Assembly (NCBI RefSeq): GCF_029227915.1
Contig: NC_079876.1
Coordinates: 21,206,001 to 21,270,000 of the forward strand
Origin: Hydractinia symbiolongicarpus
Taxonomy: Eukaryota; Cnidaria; Hydrozoa; Anthoathecata; Hydractiniidae
Direction: 5' to 3'
Length of the DNA stretch: 64,000 nt
The stretch's first letter is position 1, and each line of letters starts with the position of its first letter. Position numbers and translations under genes: made by a program. Under the pieces are notes generated by a model. The model saw nothing but the letters and a program-made list of their open reading frames with translations, was not told where the DNA came from and did no database searches. Below, in pieces: positions 24,088-38,476 of the stretch.

Positions 24088-25868
24088 ATTCATTTCTTCG
24101 TTCAGTCATTTATCCATTTATCCATTCATTCATTCATTCATTCATTCACTCATTTATCCATCCATTCATTCATTCATTCATTCATTCATTCTGTCATTCA
24201 TTCATTCATCAATTCATTCATTCATTCATTCATTCATTCACTCAATCATTCATTCATTCTGTCATTCATTCATTTATTCTTTTATTCATTTATTTATTCC
24301 TTCGTTAAATCATTCATTCATTCATTCACTCATTTATCCATCCATTCATTCATTCATTCATTCATTCATTCAATCATTCATTCATTCTGTCATTCATTCA
24401 TTTATTCTTCTATTCATTTATTTATTCCTTCATTAATTCATTCATTCATTCATTCACTCATTTATCCATCTATTCATTCATTCATTCATTCTGTCATTCA
24501 TTCATTCATTCATTCTTTCATTTATTCACTCCTTCATTTATTTATTCATTCAAACATTCGTTCATTCATTTATTTATTCATTCAATAATTTGTTCTGTAA
24601 TTCATTCATTCATTCATTCAATCATTCATTCATTCATTAAATCATTTATTCATTCAATCATTCATCCATTAAATCATTTATTCATTCATTCATTCATTTA
24701 TCAATTCATTCATTCATTCATTCATTCATTCATTCATTCATTCATTCATTCAATCATTCATTCATTCTGTCATTCATTCATTTATTCTTTTATACATTTA
24801 TTTATTCCTTCATTAATTCATTCATTCATTCATTCACTCATTTATCCATCCATCCATTCATTCATTCATTCATTCATTCTGTCATTCATTCATTCATTCA
24901 TTCTTTCATTTATTCATTCATTCATTTATTTATTCATTCATTCATGCATTCGTACATTCATCCATTCAGTCATTCATTCATTAATTTATGCATTTATTCA
25001 TTCCTTCATTATTTCACTCATTTATCCATTCAATCATTCATTCAATCATTCATTCAATCAATCAATCATTCATTCAATAATTCAATCATTCAATCATTCA
25101 TTCAGTCATTTATCAATTAATTCATTCATCAATTCATAAATTCATTTATTCATTTATTCATTTATTCATTAATTCATTCATTCATTCATTAAATCAATCA
25201 TTCATTCATTCATTCAATCATTCATTCATTAAATCATTCATTCTTTTATTCATTTATTCATTTATTTATTCATTCATTCATGCATTCATCAAATCATTCA
25301 TTTGTTCTTTCATCCATTCATTCATTTATTCGTTCATTTATTTATTTATTCAATCATTCGTTCATTGATTTATTTTTTCATTCAATCATTCATTCATTCA
25401 TTTATTCATTCACTTATTCATTTATCCATTCATGCATTCATTTATTCAATCATTCATTCATTAAATCATTCATTCATTCATTCATTCAATCATTCATTCA
25501 TTAAATCATTCATTCTTTTAATCATTCATTCATTTATTTATTCATTCATTCATGCATTCGTACATTCATCTATTCAGTCATTCATTCATTCATTTATGCA
25601 TTTATTCATTCCTTCATTATTTCACTCATTTATCCATTCAATCATTTATTCAATCATTCATTCATTCAATCATTCATTCAATCAATCATTCAATCATTCA
25701 TTCCATAATTCAATCATTTAATCATTCATTCAGTCATTTATCAATTAATTCATTCATCAATTCATAAATTCATTTATTCATTTATTCATTTATTCATTAA
25801 TTCATTCATTCATTCATTCAAATATTTCTTCATTCAATCATTTGTTCATTAATTCATTTGTTCATTCA
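24088..25868 (+). repeat. spacer between cores 8 and 9
   Basis: Related to the core 5-6 spacer but with specific changes: TTATTCTTCTATTC near 24395, module P with AATAATTTGTTCTGTAATTC near 24585, TTTTATACATTT near 24790, ATCCATCCATCC near 24845, marker Y near 24948, module K, module G variant b near 25300-25390, marker Y near 25554 followed by TACATTCATCTATTC, and a second module K with CATTCCATAATTC. Confidence 0.87.
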
Positions 25869-26354
25869 TTTCCTCTAACATTTAGATACACAAATTCGTG
25901 TAGCATATAATATTGAGCCATTACGTTATTCACCGATTTTTTCCTCATTCAATCAATTATTCGTTCTTCTATTTATTCCGTCATTTATGCAAACATTCAT
26001 TTGGTTATTCTATAATTCCTTCATTCAAAAAATCGAATACAAAATTTCACAAAGCAAATCTTATTCGACCATTAATTTTCATTAATTTTTTTATCATAAA
26101 ATTTTTCCCTTGCTTCTTATTTCGTCATTCAATCATTCATTTGATCATTCATCCATTTATTTATTCATTCGTTAAAAAATCCATATACAGAAGTTCGTGT
26201 GGCAAATTTGAGTCGGCCATAAACACGTTCACTTATTGTTATTTTATTCATTCATTTGTTCATTTATTCGTTCAAAATTTCACATACAGAAATTCGTGTA
26301 ACAAAGTTTTTTCGGGAATCATTAAGTAATTCATTAATTATTACTCACTCCCTC
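25869..26354 (+). repeat. core 9 (subfamily F)
   Basis: Copy of core 8 (shift 2267 bp) with CACCGATTTTTTCC, TTAATTTTCATTAAT, GATCATTCATCC and TTATTACTCAC. No difference seen by eye. Confidence 0.94.
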
Positions 26355-28139
26355 ATTCATTTCTTCGTTCAGTCATTTATCCATTTATCCATTCATTCAT
26401 TCATTCATTCATTCACTCATTTATCCATCCATTCATTCATTCATTCATTCATTCATTCTGTCATTCATTCATTCATCAATTCATTCATTCATTCATTCAT
26501 TCATTCACTCAATCATTCATTCATTCTGTCATTCATTCATTTATTCTTTTATTCATTTATTTATTCCTTCGTTAAATCATTCATTCATTCATTCACTCAT
26601 TTATCCATCCATTCATTCATTCATTCATTCATTCATTCAATCATTCATTCATTCTGTCATTCATTCATTTATTCTTCTATTCATTTATTTATTCCTTCAT
26701 TAATTCATTCATTCATTCATTCACTCATTTATCCATCTATTCATTCATTCATTCATTCTGTCATTCATTCATTCATTCATTCTTTCATTTATTCACTCCT
26801 TCATTTATTTATTCATTCAAACATTCGTTCATTCATTTATTTATTCATTCAATAATTTGTTCTGTAATTCATTCATTCATTCATTCAATCATTCATTCAT
26901 TCATTAAATCATTTATTCATTCAATCATTCATCCATTAAATCATTTATTCATTCATTCATTCATTTATCAATTCATTCATTCATTCATTCATTCATTCAT
27001 TCATTCATTCATTCATTCATTCAATCATTCATTCATTCTGTCATTCATTCATTTATTCTTTTATACATTTATTTATTCCTTCATTAATTCATTCATTCAT
27101 TCATTCACTCATTTATCCATCCATCCATTCATTCATTCATTCATTCATTCTGTCATTCATTCATTCATTCATTCTTTCATTTATTCATTCATTCATTTAT
27201 TTATTCATTCATTCATGCATTCGTACATTCATCCATTCAGTCATTCATTCATTAATTTATGCATTTATTCATTCCTTCATTATTTCACTCATTTATCCAT
27301 TCAATCATTCATTCAATCATTCATTCAATCAATCAATCATTCATTCAATAATTCAATCATTCAATCATTCATTCAGTCATTTATCAATTAATTCATTCAT
27401 CAATTCATAAATTCATTTATTCATTTATTCATTTATTCATTAATTCATTCATTCATTCATTAAATCAATCATTCATTCATTCATTCAATCATTCATTCAT
27501 TAAATCATTCATTCTTTTATTCATTTATTCATTTATTTATTCATTCATTCATGCATTCATCAAATCATTCATTTGTTCTTTCATCCATTCATTCATTTAT
27601 TCGTTCATTTATTTATTTATTCAATCATTCGTTCATTGATTTATTTTTTCATTCAATCATTCATTCATTCATTTATTCATTCACTTATTCATTTATCCAT
27701 TCATGCATTCATTTATTCAATCATTCATTCATTAAATCATTCATTCATTCATTCATTCAATCATTCATTCATTAAATCATTCATTCTTTTAATCATTCAT
27801 TCATTTATTTATTCATTCATTCATGCATTCGTACATTCATCTATTCAGTCATTCATTCATTCATTTATGCATTTATTCATTCCTTCATTATTTCACTCAT
27901 TTATCCATTCAATCATTTATTCAATCATTCATTCATTCAATCATTCATTCAATCAATCATTCAATCATTCATTCCATAATTCAATCATTTAATCATTCAT
28001 TCAGTCATTTATCAATTAATTCATTCATCAATTCATAAATTCATTTATTCATTTATTCATTTATTCATTAATTCATTCATTCATTCATTCAAATATTTCT
28101 TCATTCAATCATTCGTTCATTAATTCATTTGTTCATTCA
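26355..28139 (+). repeat. spacer between cores 9 and 10
   Basis: Copy of the core 8-9 spacer, shift 2267 then 2271 bp. The extra four bases are one ATTC unit in the run near 27000. At the right end AATCATTTGTTC has become AATCATTCGTTC near 28107. Confidence 0.88.
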
Positions 28140-28626
28140 TTTCCTCTAACATTTAGATACACAAATTCGTGTAGCATATAATATTGAGCCATTACGTTAT
28201 TCACCAATTTTTTCCTCCTTCAATCAATTATTCGTTCTTCTATTTATTCCGTCATTTATGCAAACATTCATTTGGTTATTCTTTAATTCCTTCATTCAAA
28301 AAATCGATAACAAAATTTCACAAAGCAAATCTTATTCGACCATTAATTTTTCATTAATTTTTTTATCATAAAATTTTTCCCTTGCTTCTTTTTTTGTCAT
28401 TCAATCATTCATTTGTTCATTCATCCATTTATTTATTCATTCGTTAAAAAATCCATATACAGAAGTTCGTGTGGCAAATTTGAATCGGCCATAAACACGT
28501 TCACTTATTGTTATTTGATTTATTCATTTGTTCATTTATTCGTTCAAAATTTCACATACAGAAATTCGTGTAACCAAGTTTTTTCAAGAATCATTAAGTG
28601 ATTCATTAATTATTCCTCACTCCCTC
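28140..28626 (+). repeat. core 10 (mosaic, mainly Q)
   Basis: Start (CCTCCTTCAATC, TTCTTTAATTCC) and end (TTTTTTCAAGAATC, GTGATTC) are Q, but the second unit has CACAAAGCAAATC as in F cores. Private changes are ATCGATAACAAAATTTC, TGCTTCTTTTTTTGTC, TTTGAATCGGCC and TTTGATTTATTC. The pattern suggests gene conversion of a short internal tract, though homoplasy at a few sites is possible. Confidence 0.88.
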
Positions 28627-29007
28627 ATTCATTCGTTCCTTCAGTCATTCATCCATTCATTCATTTATTCAATCATTCATTCATTAAATCATTCATTCAT
28701 TTATTCAATCATTCATTCAATCATTCATTCTTTTATTCGTTCATTCATTTATTCATTCATTCATTCATGCATTCGTACATTCATCCATTCAGTCATTCAT
28801 TCATTCATTTATGCATTTATTCATTCCTTCATTATTTCACTCATTTATCCATTCAATCATTCATTCAATCATTCATTCAATCAATCATTCAATCATTCAT
28901 TCAATAATTCAATCATTCAATCATTCATTCAGTCATTTATCAATTAATTCATTCATCAATTCATTGATTCATTTATTCATTTGTTCATTAATTCATTTGT
29001 TCATTCA
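28627..29007 (+). repeat. spacer between cores 10 and 11
   Basis: The shortest spacer (381 bp): an ATTTATTC run, a TTAAATC block, TTTTATTCGTTC near 28732, marker Y near 28769, module K (about 28810-28960) ending ATCAATTCATTGATTC, then directly core 11. It resembles the core 3-4 spacer. Confidence 0.9.
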
Positions 29008-29494
29008 TTTCCTCTAACATTTAGATACACAAATTCGTGTAGCATATAATATTGAGCCATTACGTTATTCACGAATTTTTTCCTCCTTCAATCAATTATT
29101 TGTTCTTCTATTTATTCCGTCATTTATGCAAACATTCATTTGGTTATTCTTTAATTCCTTCATTCAAAAAATTGAATACAAAATTTCATAAAGTAAATCT
29201 TATTCGACCATTAATTTTTTATTAATTTTTTTATCATAAAATATTTCCCTTGCTTCTTATTTCGTCATTCAATCATTCATTTGTTCATTCATCCATTTTC
29301 TTATTCATTCGTTAAAAAATCCATATACAGAAGTTCGTGTGGCAAATTTGAGTCGGCCATAAACACGTTCACTTATTGTTATTTGATTCATTCATTTGTT
29401 CATTTATTAGTTCAAAATTTCACATACAGAAATTCGTGTAACCAAGTTTTTTCAAGAATCAATAAGTGATTCATTATATATTCCTCACTCCCTC
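29008..29494 (+). repeat. core 11 (subfamily Q)
   Basis: Q core with AAAATATTTCCC, TTTTTATTAATTT and CCATTTTCTT shared with core 4, and AATCAATAAG. Private changes are TTCACGAATTTTTTCC, TTATTTGTTCTTC, AAAATTGAATAC, TTATTAGTTC and CATTATATATTCC. Confidence 0.93.
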
Positions 29495-32400
29495 ATTCAT
29501 TCGTTCCTTCAGTCATTCATCCATTCATTCATTCATTCATTCTGTCATTCATTCATTCATTTATTTATTTATTCCTTCATTAATTCATTCATTCATTCAA
29601 TCATTCATTTGTTCATTCATTCATTCATTCAATCATTCATTTGTTCATTCATTCATTCATCAAATCATTCATTTGTTCTTTCATCCATTCATTCATTTAT
29701 TCGTTCATTTATTTATTTATTCAATCATTCGTTCATTGATTTATTTTTTCATTCAATCATTCATTCATTCTGTCATTCATTCATTTATCAATTCATTCAT
29801 TCATTCATTCATTCATTCATTCATTCATTCATTCATTCGTTCATTCATTCATTCATTCATTCAATCATTCATTCATTCTGTCATTCATTCATTTATTCTT
29901 TTATTCATTTATTTATTCCTTCATTAATTCATTCATTCATTCATTCACTCATTTATCCATCCATTCATTCATTCATTCATTCTGTCATTCATTCATTCAT
30001 TTATTTATTTATTCCTTCATTAATTCATTCATTCATTCAATCATTCATTTGTTCATTTATTCATTCATTCAATCATTCATTTGTTCTATCATCCATTCAT
30101 TCATTTATTCGTTCATTTATTCATTTATTCAATCATTCGTTCATTGATTTATTTTTTCATTCAATCATTTGTTCATTAATTCATTTGTTCATTTATTCAT
30201 TAATTCATTCATTCATTCATTCATTCATTCACTTATTCATTTATCCATTCATTCATTCATTCATTTATTCATTTAATTATTCCTTCAATAATTCATTCGA
30301 TCAATCATTCATTTGTTCATTCATTCATTCATTCAATCATTCATTTGTTCATTCATCCATTTATTCATTCATTTATTCATTCATTTATTTCATTAATTCA
30401 TTCATTCATTCATTCATTCATTCATTCAATCGTTCATTCATTAAATCATTCATTCATTTATTCATTCATTCAATCATGCATTCGTACATTCATCCATTCA
30501 TTCATTCATTCAATCATTCATTCATTCAATCATTCATTCATTCATTCAATCATTCATTTGTTCATTCATTCATTCATTCATTCATCAAATCATTCATTTG
30601 TTCTTTCCTCCATTCATTCATTTATTCGTTCATTTATTTATTTATTCAATCATTCGTTCATTGATTTATTTTTTCATTCAATCATTTGTTTATTAATTCA
30701 TTTGTTCATTCATTCATTCACTTATTCATTTATCCATTCATTCATTCATTCATTTATTCATTTAATTATTCCTTCAATAATTCATTCGATCAATCATTCA
30801 TTTGTTCATTCATTCATTCATTCAATCATTCATTTGTTCATTCATCCATTTATTCATTCATTTATTCATTTATTTCATTAATTCATTCATTCATTCATTC
30901 ATTCAATCATTTATTCATTAAATCATTCATTCATTCATTCATTCAATCATTCATTCATTCAATCATTCATTCATTAAATCATTCATTCATTTATTCATTC
31001 ATTCATTCATGCATTCGTACATTCATCCATTCATTCATTCAATCATTCATTTATTTATTCCTTCATTAATTCATTCATTCATTCAATCATTCATTTGTTC
31101 ATTCATTCATTCATCAAATCATTCATTTGTTCTTTCATCCATTCATTCATTTATTCGTTCATTTATTTATTTATTCAATCATTCGTTCATTGATTTATTT
31201 TTTCATTCAATCATTCATTCATTCTGTCATTCATTCATTTATCAATTCATTCATTCATTCATTCATTCATTCATTCATTCATTCATTCATTCGTTCATTC
31301 ATTCATTCATTCATTCAATCATTCATTCATTCTGTCATTCATTCATTTATTCTTTTATTCATTTATTTATTCCTTCATTAATTCATTCATTCATTCATTC
31401 ACTCATTTATCCATCCATTCATTCATTCATTCATTCTGTCATTCATTCATTCATTTATTTATTTATTCCTTCATTAATTCATTCATTCATTCAATCATTC
31501 ATTTGTTCATTTATTCATTCATTCAATCATTCATTTGTTCTATCATCCATTCATTCATTTATTCGTTCATTTATTCATTTATTCAATCATTCGTTCATTG
31601 ATTTATTTTTTCATTCAATCATTTGTTCATTAATTCATTTGTTCATTTATTCATTAATTCATTCATTCATTCATTCATTCATTCACTTATTCATTTATCC
31701 ATTCATTCATTCATTCATTTATTCATTTAATTATTCCTTCAATAATTCATTCGATCAATCATTCATTTGTTCATTCATTCATTCATTCAATCATTCATTT
31801 GTTCATTCATCCATTTATTCATTCATTTATTCATTTATTTCATTAATTCATTCATTCATTCATTCATTCAATCATTTATTCATTAAATCATTCATTCATT
31901 CATTCATTCAATCATTCATTCATTCAATCATTCATTCATTAAATCATTCATTCATTTATTCATTCATTCATTCATGCATTCGTACATTCATCCATTCATT
32001 CATTCAATCATTCATTTATTTATTCCTTCATTAATTCATTCATTCATTCAATCATTCATTTGTTCATTCATTCATTCATCAAATCATTCATTTGTTCTTT
32101 CATCCATTCATTCATTTATTCGTTCATTTATTTATTTATTCAATCATTCGTTCATTGATTTATTTTTTCATTCAATCATTCATTCATTCTGTCATTCATT
32201 CATTTATCAATTCATTCATTCATTCATTCATTCATTCATTCATTCATTCATTCGTTCATTCATTCATTCATTCATTCAATCATTCATTCATTCTGTCATT
32301 CATTCATTTATTCTTTTATTCATTTATTTATTCCTTCATTAATTCATTCATTCATTCATTCACTCATTTATCCATCCATTCATTCATTCATTCATTCTGT

Positions 32401-34260
32401 CATTCATTCATTCATTTATTTATTTATTCCTTCATTAATTCATTCATTCATTCAATCATTCATTTGTTCATTTATTCATTCATTCAATCATTCATTTGTT
32501 CTATCATCCATTCATTCATTTATTCGTTCATTTATTCATTTATTCAATCATTCGTTCATTGATTTATTTTTTCATTCAATCATTTGTTCATTAATTCATT
32601 TGTTCATTTATTCATTAATTCATTCATTCATTCATTCATTCATTCACTTATTCATTTATCCATTCATTCATTCATTCATTTATTCATTTAATTATTCCTT
32701 CAATAATTCATTCGATCAATCATTCATTTGTTCATTCATTCATTCATTCAATCATTCATTTGTTCATTCATCCATTTATTCATTCATTTATTCATTCATT
32801 TATTTCATTAATTCATTCATTCATTCATTCATTCATTCATTCAATCGTTCATTCATTAAATCATTCATTCATTTATTCATTCATTCAATCATGCATTCGT
32901 ACATTCATCCATTCATTCATTCATTCAATCATTCATTCATTCAATCATTCATTCATTCATTCAATCATTCATTTGTTCATTCATTCATTCATTCATTCAT
33001 CAAATCATTCATTTGTTCTTTCCTCCATTCATTCATTTATTCGTTCATTTATTTATTTATTCAATCATTCGTTCATTGATTTATTTTTTCATTCAATCAT
33101 TTGTTTATTAATTCATTTGTTCATTCATTCATTCACTTATTCATTTATCCATTCATTCATTCATTCATTTATTCATTTAATTATTCCTTCAATAATTCAT
33201 TCGATCAATCATTCATTTGTTCATTCATTCATTCATTCAATCATTCATTTGTTCATTCATCCATTTATTCATTCATTTATTCATTTATTTCATTAATTCA
33301 TTCATTCATTCATTCATTCAATCATTTATTCATTAAATCATTCATTCATTCATTCATTCAATCATTCATTCATTCAATCATTCATTCATTAAATCATTCA
33401 TTCATTTATTCATTCATTCATTCATGCATTCGTACATTCATCCATTCATTCATTCAATCATTCATTTATTTATTCCTTCATTAATTCATTCATTCATTCA
33501 ATCATTCATTTGTTCATTCATTCATTCATCAAATCATTCATTTGTTCTTTCATCCATTCATTCATTTATTCGTTCATTTATTTATTTATTCAATCATTCG
33601 TTCATTGATTTATTTTTTCATTCAATCATTCATTCATTCTGTCATTCATTCATTTATCAATTCATTCATTCATTCATTCATTCATTCATTCATTCATTCA
33701 TTCATTCGTTCATTCATTCATTCATTCATTCAATCATTCATTCATTCTGTCATTCATTCATTTATTCTTTTATTCATTTATTTATTCCTTCATTAATTCA
33801 TTCATTCATTCATTCACTCATTTATCCATCCATTCATTCATTCATTCATTCTGTCATTCATTCATTCATTTATTTATTTATTCCTTCATTAATTCATTCA
33901 TTCATTCAATCATTCATTTGTTCATTTATTCATTCATTCAATCATTCATTTGTTCTATCATCCATTCATTCATTTATTCGTTCATTTATTCATTTATTCA
34001 ATCATTCGTTCATTGATTTATTTTTTCATTCAATCATTTGTTCATTAATTCATTTGTTCATTTATTCATTAATTCATTCATTCATTCATTCATTCATTCA
34101 CTTATTCATTTATCCATTCATTCATTCATTCATTTATTCATTTAATTATTCCTTCAATAATTCATTCGATCAATCATTCATTTGTTCATTCATTCATTCA
34201 TTCAATCATTCATTTGTTCATTCATCCATTTATTCATTCATTTATTCATTCATTTATTTC
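29495..34260 (+). repeat. core-free region, part 1: 2415-bp higher-order repeat
   Basis: Two consecutive higher-order units of 2415 bp, about 29690-32104 and 32105-34260. Module G landmarks shift consistently (30138/32553, 30655/33070, 31590/34005). The first unit begins with a four-base offset, one tetramer. Each unit carries module G variants a and b, module D, marker Y and TCTGTC runs. A nested 965-bp repeat joins marker Y near 31012 and 31977. No core, no gene. Confidence 0.87.
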
Positions 34261-37200
34261 ATTAATTCATTCATTCATTCATTCATTCATTCATTCAATC
34301 ATTTATTCATTAAATCATTCATTCATTCATTCATTCAATCATTCATTCATTCAATCATTCATTCATTCATTCATTCATTTATGCATTTATTCATTCCTTC
34401 ATTATTTCACTCATTTATCCATTCATTCATTTATTCATTCATATATTCATTTATTACATCATTCGTTCATTGATTTATTTATTCATTCAATCATTTGTTC
34501 ATTAATTCATTTGTTCATTCATTCCTTTATTCATTCATTCATTCAATCATTCATTCATTAAATCATTCATTCATTCATTCATTCATTCAATCGTTCATTC
34601 ATTAAATCATTCATTCATTTATTCATTCATTCAATCATGCATTCGTACATTCATCCATTCATTCGTTCAATCATTCATTTATTTATTCCTTCATTAATTC
34701 ATTCATTCATTCAATCATTCATTTGTTCATTCATTCATCAAATCATTCATTTGTTCTTTCATCCATTCATTCATTTATTCGTTCATTTATTTATTTATTC
34801 AATCATTCGTTCATTGATTTATTTTTTCATTCAATCATTTGTTCATTAATTCATTTGTTCATTCATTCATTCATTTATTCATTTAATTATTCCTTCAATA
34901 ATTCATTCGATCAATCATTCATTTGTTCATTCATTCATTCATTCAATCATTCATTTGTTCATTCATCCATTTATTCATTCATTTATTCATTTATTTCATT
35001 CAATCATTTGTTTATTAATTCATTTGTTCATTCATTCATTCACTTATTCATTTATCCATTCATTCATTCATTCATTTATTCATTTAATTATTCCTTCAGT
35101 AATTCATTCGATCAATCATTCATTTGTTCATTCATTCATTCATTCAATCATTCATTTGTTCATTCATCCATTTATTCATTCATTTATTCATTTATTTCAT
35201 TAATTCATTCATTCATTCAATCATTTATTCATTAAATCATTCATTCATTCATTCATTCATTCAATCATTCATTCATTCAATCATTCATTCATTAAATCAT
35301 TCATTCATTTATTCATTCATTCATTCATGCATTCGTACATTCATCCATTCATTCATTCAATCATTCATTTATTTATTCCTTCATTAATTCATTCATTCAT
35401 TCAATCATTCATTTGTTCATTCATTCATTCATCAAATCATTCATTTGTTCTTTCATCCATTCATTCATTTATTCGTTCATTTATTTATTTATTCAATCAT
35501 TCGTTCATTGATTTATTTTTTCATTCAATCATTCATTCATTCTGTCATTCATTCATTTATCAATTCATTCATTCATTCATTCATTCATTCATTCATTCAT
35601 TCGTTCATTCATTCATTCATTCATTCAATCATTCATTCATTCTGTCATTCATTCATTTATTCTTTTATTCATTTATTTATTCCTTCATTAATTCATTCAT
35701 TCATTCATTCACTCATTTATCCATCCATTCATTCATTCATTCTTTCTGTCATTCATTCATTCATTTATTTATTTATTCCTTCATTAATTCATTCATTCAT
35801 TCATTTGTTCATTTATTCATTCATTCAATCATTCATTTGTTCTATCATCCATTCATTCATTTATTCGTTCATTTATTCATTTATTCAATCATTCGTTCAT
35901 TGATTTATTTTTTCATTCAATCATTTGTTCATTAATTCATTTGTTCATTTATTCATTAATTCATTCATTCATTCATTCATTCATTCATTCACTTATTCAT
36001 TTATCCATTCATTCATTCATTCATTTATTCATTTAATTATTCCTTCAATAATTCATTCGATCAATCATTCATTTGTTCATTCATTCATTCATTCAATCAT
36101 TCATTTGTTCATTCATCCATTTATTCATTCATTTATTCATTCATTTATTTCATTAATTCATTCATTCATTCATTCATTCATTCAATCATTTATTCATTAA
36201 ATCATTCATTTATTCATTTAATCATTCATTCATTCATTCATTCATTTATGCATTTATTCATTCCTTCATTATTTCACTCATTTATCCATTCATTCATTTA
36301 TTCATTCATATATTCATTTATTACATCATTCGTTCATTGATTTATTTATTCATTCAATCATTTGTTCATTAATTCATTTGTTCATTCATTCCTTTATTCA
36401 TTCATTCATTCAATCATTCATTCATTAAATCATTCATTCATTCATTCATTCATTCATTCAATCGTTCATTCATTAAATCATTCATTCATTTATTCATTCA
36501 TTCAATCATGCATTCGTACATTCATCCATTCATTCATTCAATCATTCATTTATTTATTCCTTCATTAATTCATTCATTCATTCAATCATTCATTTGTTCA
36601 TTCATTCATTCATTCATCAAATCATTCATTTGTTCTTTCATCCATTCATTCATTTATTCGTTCATTTATTTATTTATTCAATCATTCGTTCATTGATTTA
36701 TTTTTTCATTCAATCATTTAATCATTAATTCATTTGTTCATTCATTCATTCACTTATTCATTTATCCATTCATTCATTCATTCATTCATTTATTCATTTA
36801 ATTATTCCTTCAATAATTCATTCGATCAATCATTCATTTGTTCATTCATTCATTCATTCAATCATTCATTTGTTCATTCATCCATTTATTCATTCATTTA
36901 TTCATTTATTTCATTAATTCATTCATTCATTCATTCATTCATTCATTCAATCATTTATTCATTAAATCATTCATTCATTCATTCATTCAATCATTCATTC
37001 ATTCAATCATTCATTCATTAAATCATTCATTCATTTATTCATTCATTCATTCATGCATTCGTACATTCATCCATTCATTCATTCAATCATTCGTTTATTT
37101 ATTCCTTTATTAATTCATTCATTCATTCAATCATTCATTTGTTCATTCATTCATTCATCAAATCATTCATTTGTTCTTTCATCCATTCATTCATTTATTC

Positions 37201-37989
37201 GTTCATTTATTTATTTATTCAATCATTCGTTCATTGATTTATTTTTTCATTCAATCATTCATTCATTCTGTCATTCATTCATTTATCAATTCATTCATTC
37301 ATTCATTCATTCATTCATTCATTCATTCGTTCATTCATTCATTCATTCATTCAATCATTCATTCATTCTGTCATTCATTCATTTATTCTTTTATTCATTT
37401 ATTTATTCCTTCATGCATTCATTCATTCATTCATTCACTCATTTATCCATCCATTCATTCATTCATTCTGCCATTCATTCATTCATTTATTTATTTATTC
37501 CTTCATTAATTCATTCATTCATTCAATCATTCATTTGTTCATTCATTCATTCATTCAATCATTCATTTGTTCTATCATCCATTCATTCATTTATTCGTTC
37601 ATTTATTCATTTATTCAATCATTCGTTCATTGATTTATTTTTTCATTCAATCATTTGTTCATTAATTCATTTGTTCATTTATTCATTAATTCATTCATTC
37701 ATTCATTCATTCATTCACTTATTCATTTATCCATTCATTCATTTATTCATTTAATTATTCCTTCAATAATTAATTTGATCTATCATTCATTCATTCATTT
37801 ATTCCATCATTCATTCATTAAATCTTTCACTCACTCATTCATTCAATCATTCATTCTTTTATTCATTCATTCATTTATTCATTCATTTATTCATTCATGC
37901 ATTCGTACATTCATCCATTCAGTCATTCATTCATTCATTCACATATTTCTTCATTCAATCATTTGTTCATTAATTCATTTGTTCATTCA
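34261..37989 (+). repeat. core-free region, part 2
   Basis: Continues the module array. Module T lies at 34380-34500 and 36248-36366; module G near 34808, 35498, 35893, 36684, 37218 and 37625; module D near 34895, 35095 (with AGTAATTC), 36050, 36820 and a diverged form (AATTTGATCTATC) near 37770. Marker Y lies near 34636, 35330, 36510, 37054 and 37896. Single variants such as TTCCTTCATGCATTC near 37413 and TTCTGCCATTC near 37467 occur. Module order differs from part 1. No core or gene. Confidence 0.85.
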
Positions 37990-38476
37990 TTTCCTCTAAC
38001 ATTTAGATACACAAATTCGTGTAGCATATAATATTGAGCCATTACGTTATTCACCAATTTTTTCCTCCTTCAATCAATTATTCGTTCTTCTATTTATTCC
38101 GTCATTTATGCAAACATTCATTTGGTTATTCTTTAACTCCTTCATTCAAAAAATCGAATACAAAATTTCATAAAGTAAATCTTATTCGACCATTAATTTT
38201 TCATTAATTTTTTTATCATAAAATTTTTCCCTTGCTTCTTATTTCGTCATTCAATCATTCATTTGTTCATTCATCCATTTATTTATTCATTCGTTAAAAA
38301 ATCCATATACAGAAGTTCGTGTGGCAAGTTTGAGTCGGCCATAAACACGTTCACTTATTGTTATTTGATTCATTCATTTGTTCATTTATTCGTTCAAAAT
38401 TTCACATACAGAAATTCGTGTAACCAAGTTTCTTCAAGAATTATTAAGTGATTCATTAATTATTCCTCACTCCCTC
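37990..38476 (+). repeat. core 12 (subfamily Q)
   Basis: Q core of 487 bp with GGCAAGTTTGAG, TTCTTTAACTCC and the variant CAAGTTTCTTCAAG (others CAAGTTTTTTCAAG) shared with core 16, 14213 bp downstream. AGAATTATTAAG is private. Confidence 0.94.

Larger units (their letters stand above)
23602..28139 (+). repeat. 2.27-kb tandem duplication (core plus spacer, two units)
   Basis: Unit one is about 23602-25868 and unit two 25869-28139. Core starts shift by 2267 bp and later landmarks by 2271 bp, so a single ATTC tetramer was gained in the second spacer. Both carry CACCGATTTTTTCC in the core and AATAATTTGTTCTGTAATTC in the module P relative. Core 10 follows the second unit but is of another type, so the unit boundary lies at the core/spacer border. 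Confidence 0.92.
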
